Shown piece by piece: positions 52,651 through 61,471 of a stretch of DNA of 64,000 bases; position 1 is the stretch's first letter, and every line of letters starts with the position of its first letter. Source of the stretch: Pseudonocardia benzenivorans CB1190 (lineage in GTDB: Bacteria; Actinomycetota; Actinomycetes; Mycobacteriales; Pseudonocardiaceae); assembly GCF_000196675.2 (NCBI RefSeq), contig NC_015314.1, positions 1-64,000 of the forward strand. Reading direction: 5' to 3'. A program made the translations under genes and the position numbers. A model generated the notes under the pieces. The model was not told the origin of the DNA. It did not search any database and saw only the letters and a list, made by a program, of their open reading frames with translations.

Positions 52651-54531
52651 TTACCGCTGGACCGCCTGACTGCTTGGGGTGAAGCCGCGGCCATCGACTG
52701 CCAGGCGGCCAGTCCGGACGCCGTCGACGTCGGCCCGTAGCTGGTCCCAGTCCGCGCGTTGGGTGACGTCGACGCTGCGGGCGAGGAACGGGCGCAGTGC
52801 CCGGTGCAGGACGAGGACCCGGCCCCGTTGGAGGGTGCGCAGGTCGCCGGGGCGCAGGGTGGGGACGGTTTCGATGCCGTATGAGCTGCGGCTGCCGCCG
52901 CTCCACCAGCCCTCGCTGTGGTGCTGTGCCCGTACCTGGTCGTGGTGCCCGGCGAGGGTGGACAGCCATTCCAGCGCGTGGGAGTCCTTGAGCCCACCCC
53001 AGACGCTGAGGGTGGTGGTGTTGTCGAGCAGCTGCCGGGCCCGGGCGGGGGTGAAGGTGTCTTCGAGCTGAGCCAGTGACTGCGCGGCCCAGTGGATGAT
53101 CACGCCGCGGCCGGCGGAGTCGGAGACGATGTCGGGGAGCTGGGGGAGCGGGGTGGCGTTGGGCAGCTCGTCGAGCACCGCGGTGGCCGGCGGGTCGAGG
53201 CGGCGGGTCGGGTAGTCGAGGGCCATCTCCTGGGCGGTGGTGAGCCAGTGCTCGGCGAACGCGGTGAGCAGCGGGGTGGCTTGGGCGGCCTGGTGTTCAC
53301 CGGCGATGAGGAACACCGAGCCCTGGCGGCCGATGAACGAGCGGGGGTTGAACCCGTCCCCGGGCGGGGGGGAGCACAGGTCGCGCAGGGTGGGGTCGAG
53401 AAAGGGCTCGATGACCCGCCGCACCGACATCCAGACGGCGTCGGCGGTGCGGGCGACCATCCCGATCTCCGCGGCCAGGTTCGCCGCGATCTGCGGGTAG
53501 TGGCGTTCGAGCATGGAGACGGGCTCGAGGTCGGCGGGTTTGGTGGTGGCCCACCGGATCAGCGAGTCGATCCCGCGGTGGTAGAGCGCGGCGGCGAGCA
53601 GGTAGGCGGCGAGCACGAACGTGGCGCGTTCCCGGAAGACCCGGTCGTTCCCGGCTCCGGCGCCGCCGCCGGCTTCGACGGCGACCGCGGAGGCTTCGAC
53701 CATGGTGTGCGCGCGCCGGTAGGCGGTGGGCAGGTCGTGGCAGCCTTGGATCGGGGACCAGCGCAGCCGCGCCGGCCAGCTGGTGGCGCCGGTGGCGTCG
53801 AACACCAGCACGGGCCCGGCCAGGGGGCGGCGGGTCCGGGCGAGCGCGGCGAACTCGAGCAGGTCGGGTTTGGTCGTCGAGCACAGCAGCGCCCCGGGGG
53901 CGGCAAGGGCTTTGTGCACGAGGTCGCGGCGGGACTTCCCGGACTGGGTCGGGGCCAGAGTGCCGGTGGGGTTCTCCAACGGGGTGCACAGCCGGCGGCC
54001 GCGGCGATCACGGTGCAGCGGCGCCGCCACCTCCTCGAGCGGGGCGTGGCGCCGTTCGGCGGAGGAGAGGCTGGGGCGGGTCCACGCGGCGGTGCGCCGC
54101 GCAGCAGACAGGGACAGCTCGCGGGCAATCTCGGCGCGGGTGGCGTGCCCGGCCGGGCCGGGCCCCCACCGCCGCCACGCCCACACCCCCGCGAGTCCGG
54201 CGGCGGTGAAGAACACCAGCTCGAGCACCGCCGCGGTGACCCAGTACAGGCCCGGGTGACCGGCGAGGCTCGCCGACCACGGCGCTCCGGCGGCCGCCCC
54301 GGGGTCGGCAGGGTGGGTCAGGATCGCGAACCCCAGCCGCACGACCTGCCCGGGCATGGCCCAGAACAGCCCGCCCCCGGCCAAAGAGGCGGCGACGGTG
54401 AGTGCGGCGACCAGGAGGCCGCCGGCGGCGAAGGCGGCCATGGCCAGCCCGAACCCGAGTGCGGCGAGCGCGAGGTCCTGGTCGGAGACCGCGGAGCGGC
54501 CCAGGAAGCTGGAACTGCTGCTGCGGGTCAT
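52651..54531 (-). CDS. VirD4/TraG-like type IV coupling ATPase
   Basis: 626 residues. Three or four N-terminal TM segments (LALAALGFGLAMAAFAAGGLL, WVTAAVLELVFFTAAGLAGV), Walker A GTLAPTQSGKSRRDLV, and Walker B in ATAVLDELPNATPLP. The motif GRGVIIHWAAQSLAQLEDTF and a C-terminal domain like TraG/VirD4 follow. It recruits the relaxase-DNA complex to the secretion channel. Its ATG overlaps the stop of the NlpC/P60 gene. Confidence 0.9.
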   Translation of the reverse strand: MTRSSSSSFLGRSAVSDQDLALAALGFGLAMAAFAAGGLLVAALTVAASLAGGGLFWAMPGQVVRLGFAILTHPADPGAAAGAPWSASLAGHPGLYWVTAAVLELVFFTAAGLAGVWAWRRWGPGPAGHATRAEIARELSLSAARRTAAWTRPSLSSAERRHAPLEEVAAPLHRDRRGRRLCTPLENPTGTLAPTQSGKSRRDLVHKALAAPGALLCSTTKPDLLEFAALARTRRPLAGPVLVFDATGATSWPARLRWSPIQGCHDLPTAYRRAHTMVEASAVAVEAGGGAGAGNDRVFRERATFVLAAYLLAAALYHRGIDSLIRWATTKPADLEPVSMLERHYPQIAANLAAEIGMVARTADAVWMSVRRVIEPFLDPTLRDLCSPPPGDGFNPRSFIGRQGSVFLIAGEHQAAQATPLLTAFAEHWLTTAQEMALDYPTRRLDPPATAVLDELPNATPLPQLPDIVSDSAGRGVIIHWAAQSLAQLEDTFTPARARQLLDNTTTLSVWGGLKDSHALEWLSTLAGHHDQVRAQHHSEGWWSGGSRSSYGIETVPTLRPGDLRTLQRGRVLVLHRALRPFLARSVDVTQRADWDQLRADVDGVRTGRLAVDGRGFTPSSQAVQR

Positions 54532-55685
54532 CGGGGGGCTCCTGCGGCCAGCGCCGACGGTGGCGGGGCGGGTTCGCCGGGCGGGCCGGCGATGTGGCGG
54601 ATGGTCACGATCTGCGGGGTCCATTTCGACAGCGGGGAGACGATGACGCCGGTGGAGCTGTCGTAGGCGTCGACGACGACGCCGTGCCCGACATACATGC
54701 CGACGTGGCGCGGGTTGGACGGCGAGCCGAGCGAGCCGGGGGTGAGCAGCAGATCCCCGGGGGCGAGCTGGGACAGCGATCCCACGGGCGTGCCGGCGTT
54801 TTTCTGGCTGACGGTCCCGGCGGGGATCGGGACGCCGGCGGAGGCCCAGGCGGCGAGCATCAGCCCGGAGCAGTCGAACGCGTCGGGGCCCTTGGCCCCC
54901 CACACGTACGGGGCGCCGATCTTGGAGATGACGTAGGAGACCGCGGCACGCTGCTGCGGGTCGGCGGGCAGGGTGAACCCGGGCGGCATGTGGTGGCGGT
55001 CCAGATCCTCGGGAGAGAGCGGGATGCTCGACCCGCCCTGGTCGGCGCAGCCGAGCGTGGCGAACGCCGCGGCCTGCGCGGCCGCGTCGCCGCCGGGCGC
55101 GGGCGCGGTGTCGGTGGGCGGGGGCGGATTGTCCGGGCCCTTCCAGAACCGCTCGACCAGCGCGGCCGCGGGGGGTTCGGCGGGGGCGTAGCGCTCGGGG
55201 AACGCCGAACGCTGCACGGCCTGCTCGGCCACCCCGGCCGGCAGGGTGGGCCAGCCGGGGACCTGCAGCAGCCGGTCGTAGAAGGTGGCGGTGGACAGGG
55301 CCGGGTTCAGGATGGTGGCCGGGCTGCCCCAGCCCTGGGAGGGGCGCTGCTGGAACAGCCCGAGGGAGTCGGCGTCGCCGTAGGTGACGTTGTTGAGCTG
55401 GGACTCCACGATCGCGGTCGCCACGGCGATCGCCGCCGCCCGCCGCGGCAGGGCGCGGGCGACGGCGATCTCGACGATGGTCTGGGCGTTGCCGGTCTGC
55501 TCGGCCGACCAGGACCGCGGCCCGATCTGCTGGCTGCCTCCGCCGGTGCCGCCGTCGCCGCCGCAGCCCCCGGCCAGCGCGCCGCCGAGGGTGGCGATCG
55601 CGGCGAACCCGCCCAGCACGGCGGTGCAGAGCAGAAACCACACCGCGCCCGCGGCGACGACCACCGTCGTGCGTGAGGACCCCAC
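54528..55685 (-). CDS. NlpC/P60 peptidoglycan hydrolase with N-terminal transglycosylase-like part
   Basis: 385 residues. TM/signal near the start (TTVVVAAGAVWFLLCTAVLGG). The middle part (AIAVATAIVESQLNNVTYGDADSLGLFQQRPSQGWG) is the lytic-transglycosylase-like pattern. The C-terminal NlpC/P60 domain has catalytic Cys in KGPDAFDCSGLMLAAW and His in NPRHVGMYVGHGVVVDA. It opens the cell wall for the transfer apparatus, as VirB1-like proteins do. Confidence 0.9.
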   Translation of the reverse strand: MGSSRTTVVVAAGAVWFLLCTAVLGGFAAIATLGGALAGGCGGDGGTGGGSQQIGPRSWSAEQTGNAQTIVEIAVARALPRRAAAIAVATAIVESQLNNVTYGDADSLGLFQQRPSQGWGSPATILNPALSTATFYDRLLQVPGWPTLPAGVAEQAVQRSAFPERYAPAEPPAAALVERFWKGPDNPPPPTDTAPAPGGDAAAQAAAFATLGCADQGGSSIPLSPEDLDRHHMPPGFTLPADPQQRAAVSYVISKIGAPYVWGAKGPDAFDCSGLMLAAWASAGVPIPAGTVSQKNAGTPVGSLSQLAPGDLLLTPGSLGSPSNPRHVGMYVGHGVVVDAYDSSTGVIVSPLSKWTPQIVTIRHIAGPPGEPAPPPSALAAGAPR

Positions 55686-55760
55686 CGCCGGCCTACCTGC
55701 CCACCGGCCGACGGCCCCGGACCCGGACCCGGCCCTTGCCCTGGTGGGCGGTGCCGGAGT

Positions 55761-56708
55761 TCACGCGGCGCCCGCCTGTGCCTGGTCGGCGGCCTGGTAG
55801 AGCGCGTAGCCGACGTCGCCGAGGGGGCGGGCGGCGAGCAGCCCGGTGTCGTCGTTGTGGAAGCTGGTGACCGCGACGACGGTCCCGGCGCCGGTGCCCG
55901 GGTTGAAGCCGGCGAGCCACGGCCCGCCCGAGGAACCCGGGGTCATCGCGCACGGCATCGCCAGCGCGTTCGCGCTGCTGCGGTCGACGACGACGGCGCT
56001 GGTGAAGCAGCGCCGCAGGCTGCGCCCGTCGAACGGCGCCTCGACCGGATACCCGAGCGCGGTGATCGCGGTACCGGCCGTGGGCGCGGTGAACGCGATG
56101 CCCTCCGAACCGACGACGTCCTGGACGCTGCGCCCGTTCAGGGGACGGATTCGCAGGAACGCGACGTCGTAGGCGATGTCGCCGGTGTCGCGCCACCGGG
56201 AGTCGACCCAGGCCCGCTCGATCTGCCAGCGCCCGAACGGCGTCGCGTCCCCGGTACGGCCGGGGATGAACTCATCCAGCGCCACCCAGCCGCGGCCCGG
56301 GAACGCACCGGCCATCGGCCCGGACGCGGGCCAGTACACACAGTGCGCCGCGGTGACCGCGACACTGCCGGTCCTCGAGGAGACGACCGTGGCGGTGCAC
56401 GAGCTCTGCGACGACAGCATCTGCCCGACCGAGATCGCCTGCTCCGCCTGATAGAACGCGCCACTGGCGCCGGTGCTGGCCGCGCGGGTAGAGCTCGGCG
56501 CGGCCGGCCGAGCCTGCGCCGGTCCGGCCACGTCGTCTCGCAGGGGCCGAGCAGGCGCAAGGACCAGCACCCGAGACTCGGCCCCCGGCGCCCCGGCGGC
56601 GGGCAGCGCGGCGGCCGGCGCCCCGGCGGCGGGAAGCGCGGCGACCGGAGCCTGTGGTGCGGGAGCTGGCGGCACGGAGGCAGCCATCGAAGGCACGACC
56701 AGCGCCAT
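55761..56708 (-). CDS. secreted trypsin-like serine protease
   Basis: 315 residues. Catalytic triad: His in SVAVTAAHCVYW, Asp in DIAYDVAFLRI, Ser in MTPGSSGGPWLAGFN. An Ala/Pro-rich region precedes the domain. The hydrophobic stretch before MALVVPSM continues upstream of the listed ATG without an alternative start, so a non-standard start may extend the signal peptide. A secreted protease within a conjugation operon is unusual. It may process a surface or pilus protein. Confidence 0.85.
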   Translation of the reverse strand: MALVVPSMAASVPPAPAPQAPVAALPAAGAPAAALPAAGAPGAESRVLVLAPARPLRDDVAGPAQARPAAPSSTRAASTGASGAFYQAEQAISVGQMLSSQSSCTATVVSSRTGSVAVTAAHCVYWPASGPMAGAFPGRGWVALDEFIPGRTGDATPFGRWQIERAWVDSRWRDTGDIAYDVAFLRIRPLNGRSVQDVVGSEGIAFTAPTAGTAITALGYPVEAPFDGRSLRRCFTSAVVVDRSSANALAMPCAMTPGSSGGPWLAGFNPGTGAGTVVAVTSFHNDDTGLLAARPLGDVGYALYQAADQAQAGAA

Positions 56709-56802
56709 AGCAACTGCTGCGGCCAGGACGTGCGCGATGACCGGTCTGACCCCCTGCTCCGCTGGGTGGACGCGGTCGAGGCGGCTGGGCGCGCGGCGGT
56801 GG

Positions 56803-58251
56803 TCACTGGTCCGTCCCGAGAAGCGGCTGCGAACCGCTCGCGCCGGAGTCCGAGCCGGAGCCGCTGCCCAGGAGAGCGCTGGTGACGGCGGGGATCGCGC
56901 CGGTGACGTTGCCGAGCAGGGTCACGCCGGGGTGCGCGGCGGGTGGGGTGTTGCCGTCGCCGAAGGTGTTGGCGCGCACGGTGATCCCGGCCAGGGAGTC
57001 GGTGTTGTAGGTGATCGCGCCGCGGCGGTTGCCGCCGAGCTTGTTGCCGGTGACCGTGACGTCGGAGAGCTGTCCGCTCGACTCGACCCAGAAGTCAATC
57101 CCGGCGCCGACGTTGTCGCGCACCACGTTGTCGCTGACCGTGACGTTCGCGAGCCGGCGGGTGGTGGAGTAGTTCTCCACGGCCAGCCCGATGCCGGACT
57201 TGCTGGCCTCGGTGGCCCCCCACACCTGGTTACCGGTGACGGTGAGGTCGTGGGCGGAGTCGAGGTAGATGTTCGGGCCGCGGTTGCCCCACACCTGGTT
57301 GTCGTGGATCAGGCCGTCGGCGGCTTCGTACTTGGCGTCGATGCCTTCCTCGCCGTTGTCGTGCACGGCCGAGCCGACGATCTCGAAGGTCTTCGTGCCG
57401 ACGATGGAGATGGCCTCATTGCTGGCCGAGGTGCCGCGGGCGTTGTTGCCGTGCACGTTGGCCCCCTGCACGAGCACGTCCTGGCCGTCGGAGAGCACGA
57501 TGCCGCCGTCCTGGGAGTCGGCGACCTCGCAGCGGCGCACGACGATGTGGTCGATCTTGTCGCCGTAGATGCCGTGGCTGGACGAGCCGCGGATGGTCAG
57601 CCCGACCAGCCGGACCCAGGAGCGGCCGTCGAGGGACACCAGCCCGTTGCCCTCACCGCCGCCGGTGATCACCACGCTCGCGCCGGGTGCGGCGGCGATG
57701 GTGAGCCACTTGCCCGGCGCGCCGTCGCGGGACACGGCGAACCCGGGGTAGGTGCCCGCGGCGACCTGCACGGTGTCACCAGGCTGGGCTGCGGCGACCG
57801 CGGAGCTGATGTCGCGGTAGGCGCCACCCGCGCCGACGGTCAACGTCCGGCCGCCGCCAGGGGCGCCGTCGTCGATGCCCTTCACCGCCCCGGCCCCGGT
57901 CGCTGTCTCGTCCTGCGCTCCCGAGTCCTTCCCCGCTGCGGTGCTGGACCAGGTGCTGCCGGACCCGGTGCTGCAGGTGGTGGGGGTGCCGGCGCTGAGC
58001 CCGGCCTTCACGAGGGCGTCGTGGATGGCTTTCGCGCGCGGGTCGGTCGCGGAGGCGGTGGCCGCGGCGAGGTCGGCGGCCGCCGCGCGCCACCCGCACG
58101 ACACCGCAGCGCCCGGAGCGACCCTCGCGAGCGGCGGGGTGTCGGCGGCGTGTGCGGTCCCGGCGCCGGTAGTGAGCAGGATGAGCGCGGCCGCGGCCGC
58201 GACCACCCAGCGGCGCCGACCCACCAGGACACGGAGGTGCGGGCTGGTCAC
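56803..58251 (-). CDS. secreted right-handed beta-helix (pectate-lyase-like) protein
   Basis: 482 residues from GTG. Signal peptide (RWVVAAAAALILLTTGAGTAHA), a 100-residue linker with a Cys-rich part, then a PbH1-repeat region with AGTYPGF, GISIVGTKTFEIVGSAVHDN, GIDAKYEAADGLIHDNQVWGN, NVTVSDNVVRDN and similar rungs. Such proteins bind or cleave polysaccharides, but the catalytic residues cannot be assigned. Its start overlaps the stop of the VirB4-like gene, so it belongs to the conjugation operon. A surface adhesin or wall-glycan function is possible. Confidence 0.82.
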   Translation of the reverse strand: MTSPHLRVLVGRRRWVVAAAAALILLTTGAGTAHAADTPPLARVAPGAAVSCGWRAAAADLAAATASATDPRAKAIHDALVKAGLSAGTPTTCSTGSGSTWSSTAAGKDSGAQDETATGAGAVKGIDDGAPGGGRTLTVGAGGAYRDISSAVAAAQPGDTVQVAAGTYPGFAVSRDGAPGKWLTIAAAPGASVVITGGGEGNGLVSLDGRSWVRLVGLTIRGSSSHGIYGDKIDHIVVRRCEVADSQDGGIVLSDGQDVLVQGANVHGNNARGTSASNEAISIVGTKTFEIVGSAVHDNGEEGIDAKYEAADGLIHDNQVWGNRGPNIYLDSAHDLTVTGNQVWGATEASKSGIGLAVENYSTTRRLANVTVSDNVVRDNVGAGIDFWVESSGQLSDVTVTGNKLGGNRRGAITYNTDSLAGITVRANTFGDGNTPPAAHPGVTLLGNVTGAIPAVTSALLGSGSGSDSGASGSQPLLGTDQ

Positions 58252-59921
58252 CGGGGCGCCCCGAGGTGGTGGCCGTTGACCCGCCCCAGCAACGCCGCCG
58301 CGCCCACCGGGTCGGGACCCGGCTGCTGGGATGCCGCCGCGGGGGCTGTGGGGGTGTGGGCGCGGAGCTGGGCGTTGGTGTCGAAGATCCGCTGCTCGGT
58401 GGCCGAGAGGACGGTCTGGACCTTCCACCCGGGGTGGTTCTCGATCTTCCACAGGGCGCGGCCGCGGCGTTCCATGGCCCAGCCGTTGGTGACGTCCTGC
58501 TCGCGCTCGGACAGCGCGAGCTCGGTGGCCAGCTCGTCGGCGACCCGGGTGGACTGGCCGAGCAGGATCCGGGTCGAGCACAGCGCGAGCAGGTCTTTGG
58601 CGATCGCGACCTCCTGCGAGCCGGCGGCGCCGACCGAGAGCAGGTCCGAGGGCTTGTGCATGACCAGCAGCTGGATCTTGCGTTCCGCGCGCGAGAGCCG
58701 CAGGTCGGAGTCGACGGCGTGCACCGCGCGCAGCCCGAGCCGCATCTGCCGCCAGACCTCGTCGCGCACGACGATGCGGATCTCGCCGTCGTCTTGCAGG
58801 TCGGTGATCATCGATGACCAGGATCCGAGGCAGGTCAGCGCGACGGCGATGGCCTGGTCCCCCCGCGAGCGCAGCAGCGACAGGTCCATCGACTGGATCG
58901 GGGCGTCCCAGTCCAGGGCGAAGTTGGTCGGCTCGTCGAACAGCCCGGCCAGCGGGCCGTGGACGAGGTTGGACAGGGCGTCGGTGATCAGGCGGGTGTG
59001 GTCGAGGAAGGCGCGCTGGTCGGCGAACCGGGCCACCTGCCACAGGTCCTCGTCGGGGTGGGCGAGGGCGCGGGCGACATCGGGGATGGTGATCGGGCGC
59101 AGCCGGGTGCTGCCGGCCTCGGCGCCGACCAGGCGGCGCAGCACCACCGAGAGCACGAGCTCGTCGGTGACGGTGGGCTGATAGCCCTGGGTTTCGGCCA
59201 GCGCGGCGAGCAGCTTGGTCCAGCGAGCCAGGATCCCGGTCAGCTCCTCGCGCTGCCGCGCCACCGACCATCCCGACCAGCGGGCCGCGAGCGGGCCGAG
59301 GTCGAGGGCGTTGAGCCGGGCGGCGCTGCCCCGGCCGAGCGCGATCGGGGTGATCCCGAGCGCGCGCAGCAGCGGGGTGTACTCGCCCTTGACGTCACCG
59401 GAGATCAGCGTCTTGATCCCGAACAGCATCATCCGCAGGCAGAACGCCACCACCGTGCTGCTCTTGCCGCGGCCGGGTTCGCCGAAGATGACCATGTTCG
59501 GGTTGGTGGACAGGCCGCGGAGCAGCCATTCGATGGGGTGGCAGTAGAACGCGCCGCCGGAGAGGACGTCGTAGCCCATGCGGGCGCCGATCGCGGGGAC
59601 GCCGTTCGCGGCGAGCAGCGGGAACAGGCCGCCGATCTCGCCGGTGGTGGCCTGGTAGACCGGCACCCGGGCGGCGGCCTCGACCGGCGCCCACCCGTTG
59701 CCGGTCTCGGCGCGGCCGCGGCGCGGGGCGAGCGCCCGGTTGATCCGCTCCCCGCCCCGGTCGGCAGGCTCGTCGTCGGCGGAGCCGCCGATGCTCATCG
59801 GGGCGCCGGGGGTGAACAGCGACATCAGGTCGTGGGCGTCACGCGGCCCGGACGGCGGGCCACCCGCAGCGCGGGCGGAGCGGGCGGAGCGGGCAGGGCG
59901 GGGGGAGCGGGGCAGGCGCAT
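58248..59921 (-). CDS. VirB4-like type IV secretion ATPase
   Basis: 557 residues. Walker A: NMVIFGEPGRGKSSTVVAFC. RecA-like core: ISGDVKGEYTPLLRALG, DDGEIRIVVRDEVWRQMRLG (Walker B region) and GSQEVAIAKDLLALCSTRILLGQ. The usual N-terminal domain of VirB4 is on the preceding gene (SCO6880-like), whose stop overlaps this ATG. It powers substrate transfer or pilus assembly. Confidence 0.9.
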   Translation of the reverse strand: MRLPRSPRPARSARSARAAGGPPSGPRDAHDLMSLFTPGAPMSIGGSADDEPADRGGERINRALAPRRGRAETGNGWAPVEAAARVPVYQATTGEIGGLFPLLAANGVPAIGARMGYDVLSGGAFYCHPIEWLLRGLSTNPNMVIFGEPGRGKSSTVVAFCLRMMLFGIKTLISGDVKGEYTPLLRALGITPIALGRGSAARLNALDLGPLAARWSGWSVARQREELTGILARWTKLLAALAETQGYQPTVTDELVLSVVLRRLVGAEAGSTRLRPITIPDVARALAHPDEDLWQVARFADQRAFLDHTRLITDALSNLVHGPLAGLFDEPTNFALDWDAPIQSMDLSLLRSRGDQAIAVALTCLGSWSSMITDLQDDGEIRIVVRDEVWRQMRLGLRAVHAVDSDLRLSRAERKIQLLVMHKPSDLLSVGAAGSQEVAIAKDLLALCSTRILLGQSTRVADELATELALSEREQDVTNGWAMERRGRALWKIENHPGWKVQTVLSATEQRIFDTNAQLRAHTPTAPAAASQQPGPDPVGAAALLGRVNGHHLGAPR

Positions 59922-61471
59922 CAGTCCAGCGCTCCCCGCAGCCGGGGCAGCCCGATCCCGACCGGCAGCGCGGCGGCGACGAACGCGGAGTCCTGGGCGA
60001 GTTCCAGGCGCAGCAGCCGGAACCGGCCGCTCGCGTCGTTCTCCAGCTTCGCGGCGTGGTCCTCGAGGTTCCATCCGGCCGGGACGGTGATCGAGGCGGC
60101 GACGGTGAACCGGACCATCGAGTGCCCGGCGGCGACGGCGGACTCCTGGTTGCGCGCGCCGCCGGCTTTGCGGGCCTCGGCGGCGGTGGTGTTGAAGCCC
60201 TTGTTGGCCTTCCAGTCGGTCATGACGTTGTTGCGGAACCGGTTGGCCTGCACCGCCCGGTTCGCCGCCCGCGCCGAGAGGACCTCGTAGTGGATGGCCA
60301 GGGTGCGGCGCTCCCCGGCGGTCCGGACCGCGAGCAGCGGGCCGAGGGAGCCGAAGATGGTGCCGGCCTCGGGCATCATCACCGCGTAGGACACCGAGGA
60401 GAACCCGTCGTGGTGATACGCGCGGGCGGCCGGGGTCGGCGCGAACGTCGGCCCGGCGGCCGCCAGCGGCAGGCCGGAGTCCTCGACACCAGCGGCTGCG
60501 CCGTGGGTGAGCTGCTGGTTGGTCAGCACCGCCGCGGCCGCGGGGTTGAAGCCGGTGCGGATGGCCTCCGCCATCGCGGCGCTGGTCAACCAGGTGACGG
60601 TGCGGATGCCCAATGACTTCAGGGCGTCGTCGAGGCCGTCGAGGACCCGGTAGAGCACCGCCGCCCGCCCCGCCGTGCCCCCGCCCGCGGCGGCCGCGGG
60701 CCGGCGCAGCGCGGACTCGGTACCGGACACGGTGACGAACAGCTCCGTGCGCACCGACACCGAGCCGATGGTGGCGTCGAGCTCGTCGGTCGCGAGCCGG
60801 GCCAGGTCCGGGGCGCCCGGGTGTTCGTGGGCGGTGCGCCACACGTCGTACTCGGTGCCGTCGTCGGGCACGGTGCGCACCAGCAGCGACATCCGGTCGA
60901 TGACCTCGCGGTGCCCGATCGCGATGAGCAGGTTCCCCAGCCTCGCCGCGAGCCGCTCGCACTCGGCGTCGGACAGCATCCCGACTCCGGAGTGGGTCAG
61001 CCGCGCGGTGGCGCCCCAGCGGCCGCCGCCGGTGTCGTGGATCAGGCACAACCGGCCCTGGTCACGAAACGGTGGACCGTCGGGGAACGCGACCCGGGCC
61101 AGGACACCGGGCAGGTCGGGTTCGTCGCGGGGACCCGGCAGCCCGGTGGCGGCCTTGGACTGCCACAGCGACCAGCGCATCAGGACTCCTGTCTGGAAGA
61201 AGATCAGGTCGGCAAGCCAGCGGAACGCCGACCGGCCGCGGACCGGGACGACGATCAGCGCGGCGAGAAGGCCATCGACGAGCAGCCAGCCGAACGCCTC
61301 GGCCCACCGCCCCGCCGACAGGCTCAGCAGGACCGGGGCGACCAGGGCCAGGCAGGCCACGGCCTGGGCCGGGGTCAGCCCGAGGACCCAGCCGGCGCGT
61401 TCACGGTTGTTGAGCTCGCGGTAGACCCGCAGCGACCGCACCGAGGTGTCGCTGCTGGCGCGGGTGCTCAT
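59921..61471 (-). CDS. SCO6880-family conjugation protein
   Basis: 516 residues. Two N-terminal TM segments (ALVAPVLLSLSAGRWAEAFGWLLVDGLLAALIV) followed by a large soluble domain (RLCLIHDTGGGRWGATARLTHSG, LGNLLIAIGHREVIDRMSLLVRTVPDDGTEY, SSVSYAVMMPEAGTIFGSLGPLL). This is the actinobacterial SCO6880 family, which combines VirB3-like TM segments and a VirB4 N-terminal-like region. Stops and starts overlap with both neighbours. Confidence 0.9.
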   Translation of the reverse strand: MSTRASSDTSVRSLRVYRELNNRERAGWVLGLTPAQAVACLALVAPVLLSLSAGRWAEAFGWLLVDGLLAALIVVPVRGRSAFRWLADLIFFQTGVLMRWSLWQSKAATGLPGPRDEPDLPGVLARVAFPDGPPFRDQGRLCLIHDTGGGRWGATARLTHSGVGMLSDAECERLAARLGNLLIAIGHREVIDRMSLLVRTVPDDGTEYDVWRTAHEHPGAPDLARLATDELDATIGSVSVRTELFVTVSGTESALRRPAAAAGGGTAGRAAVLYRVLDGLDDALKSLGIRTVTWLTSAAMAEAIRTGFNPAAAAVLTNQQLTHGAAAGVEDSGLPLAAAGPTFAPTPAARAYHHDGFSSVSYAVMMPEAGTIFGSLGPLLAVRTAGERRTLAIHYEVLSARAANRAVQANRFRNNVMTDWKANKGFNTTAAEARKAGGARNQESAVAAGHSMVRFTVAASITVPAGWNLEDHAAKLENDASGRFRLLRLELAQDSAFVAAALPVGIGLPRLRGALD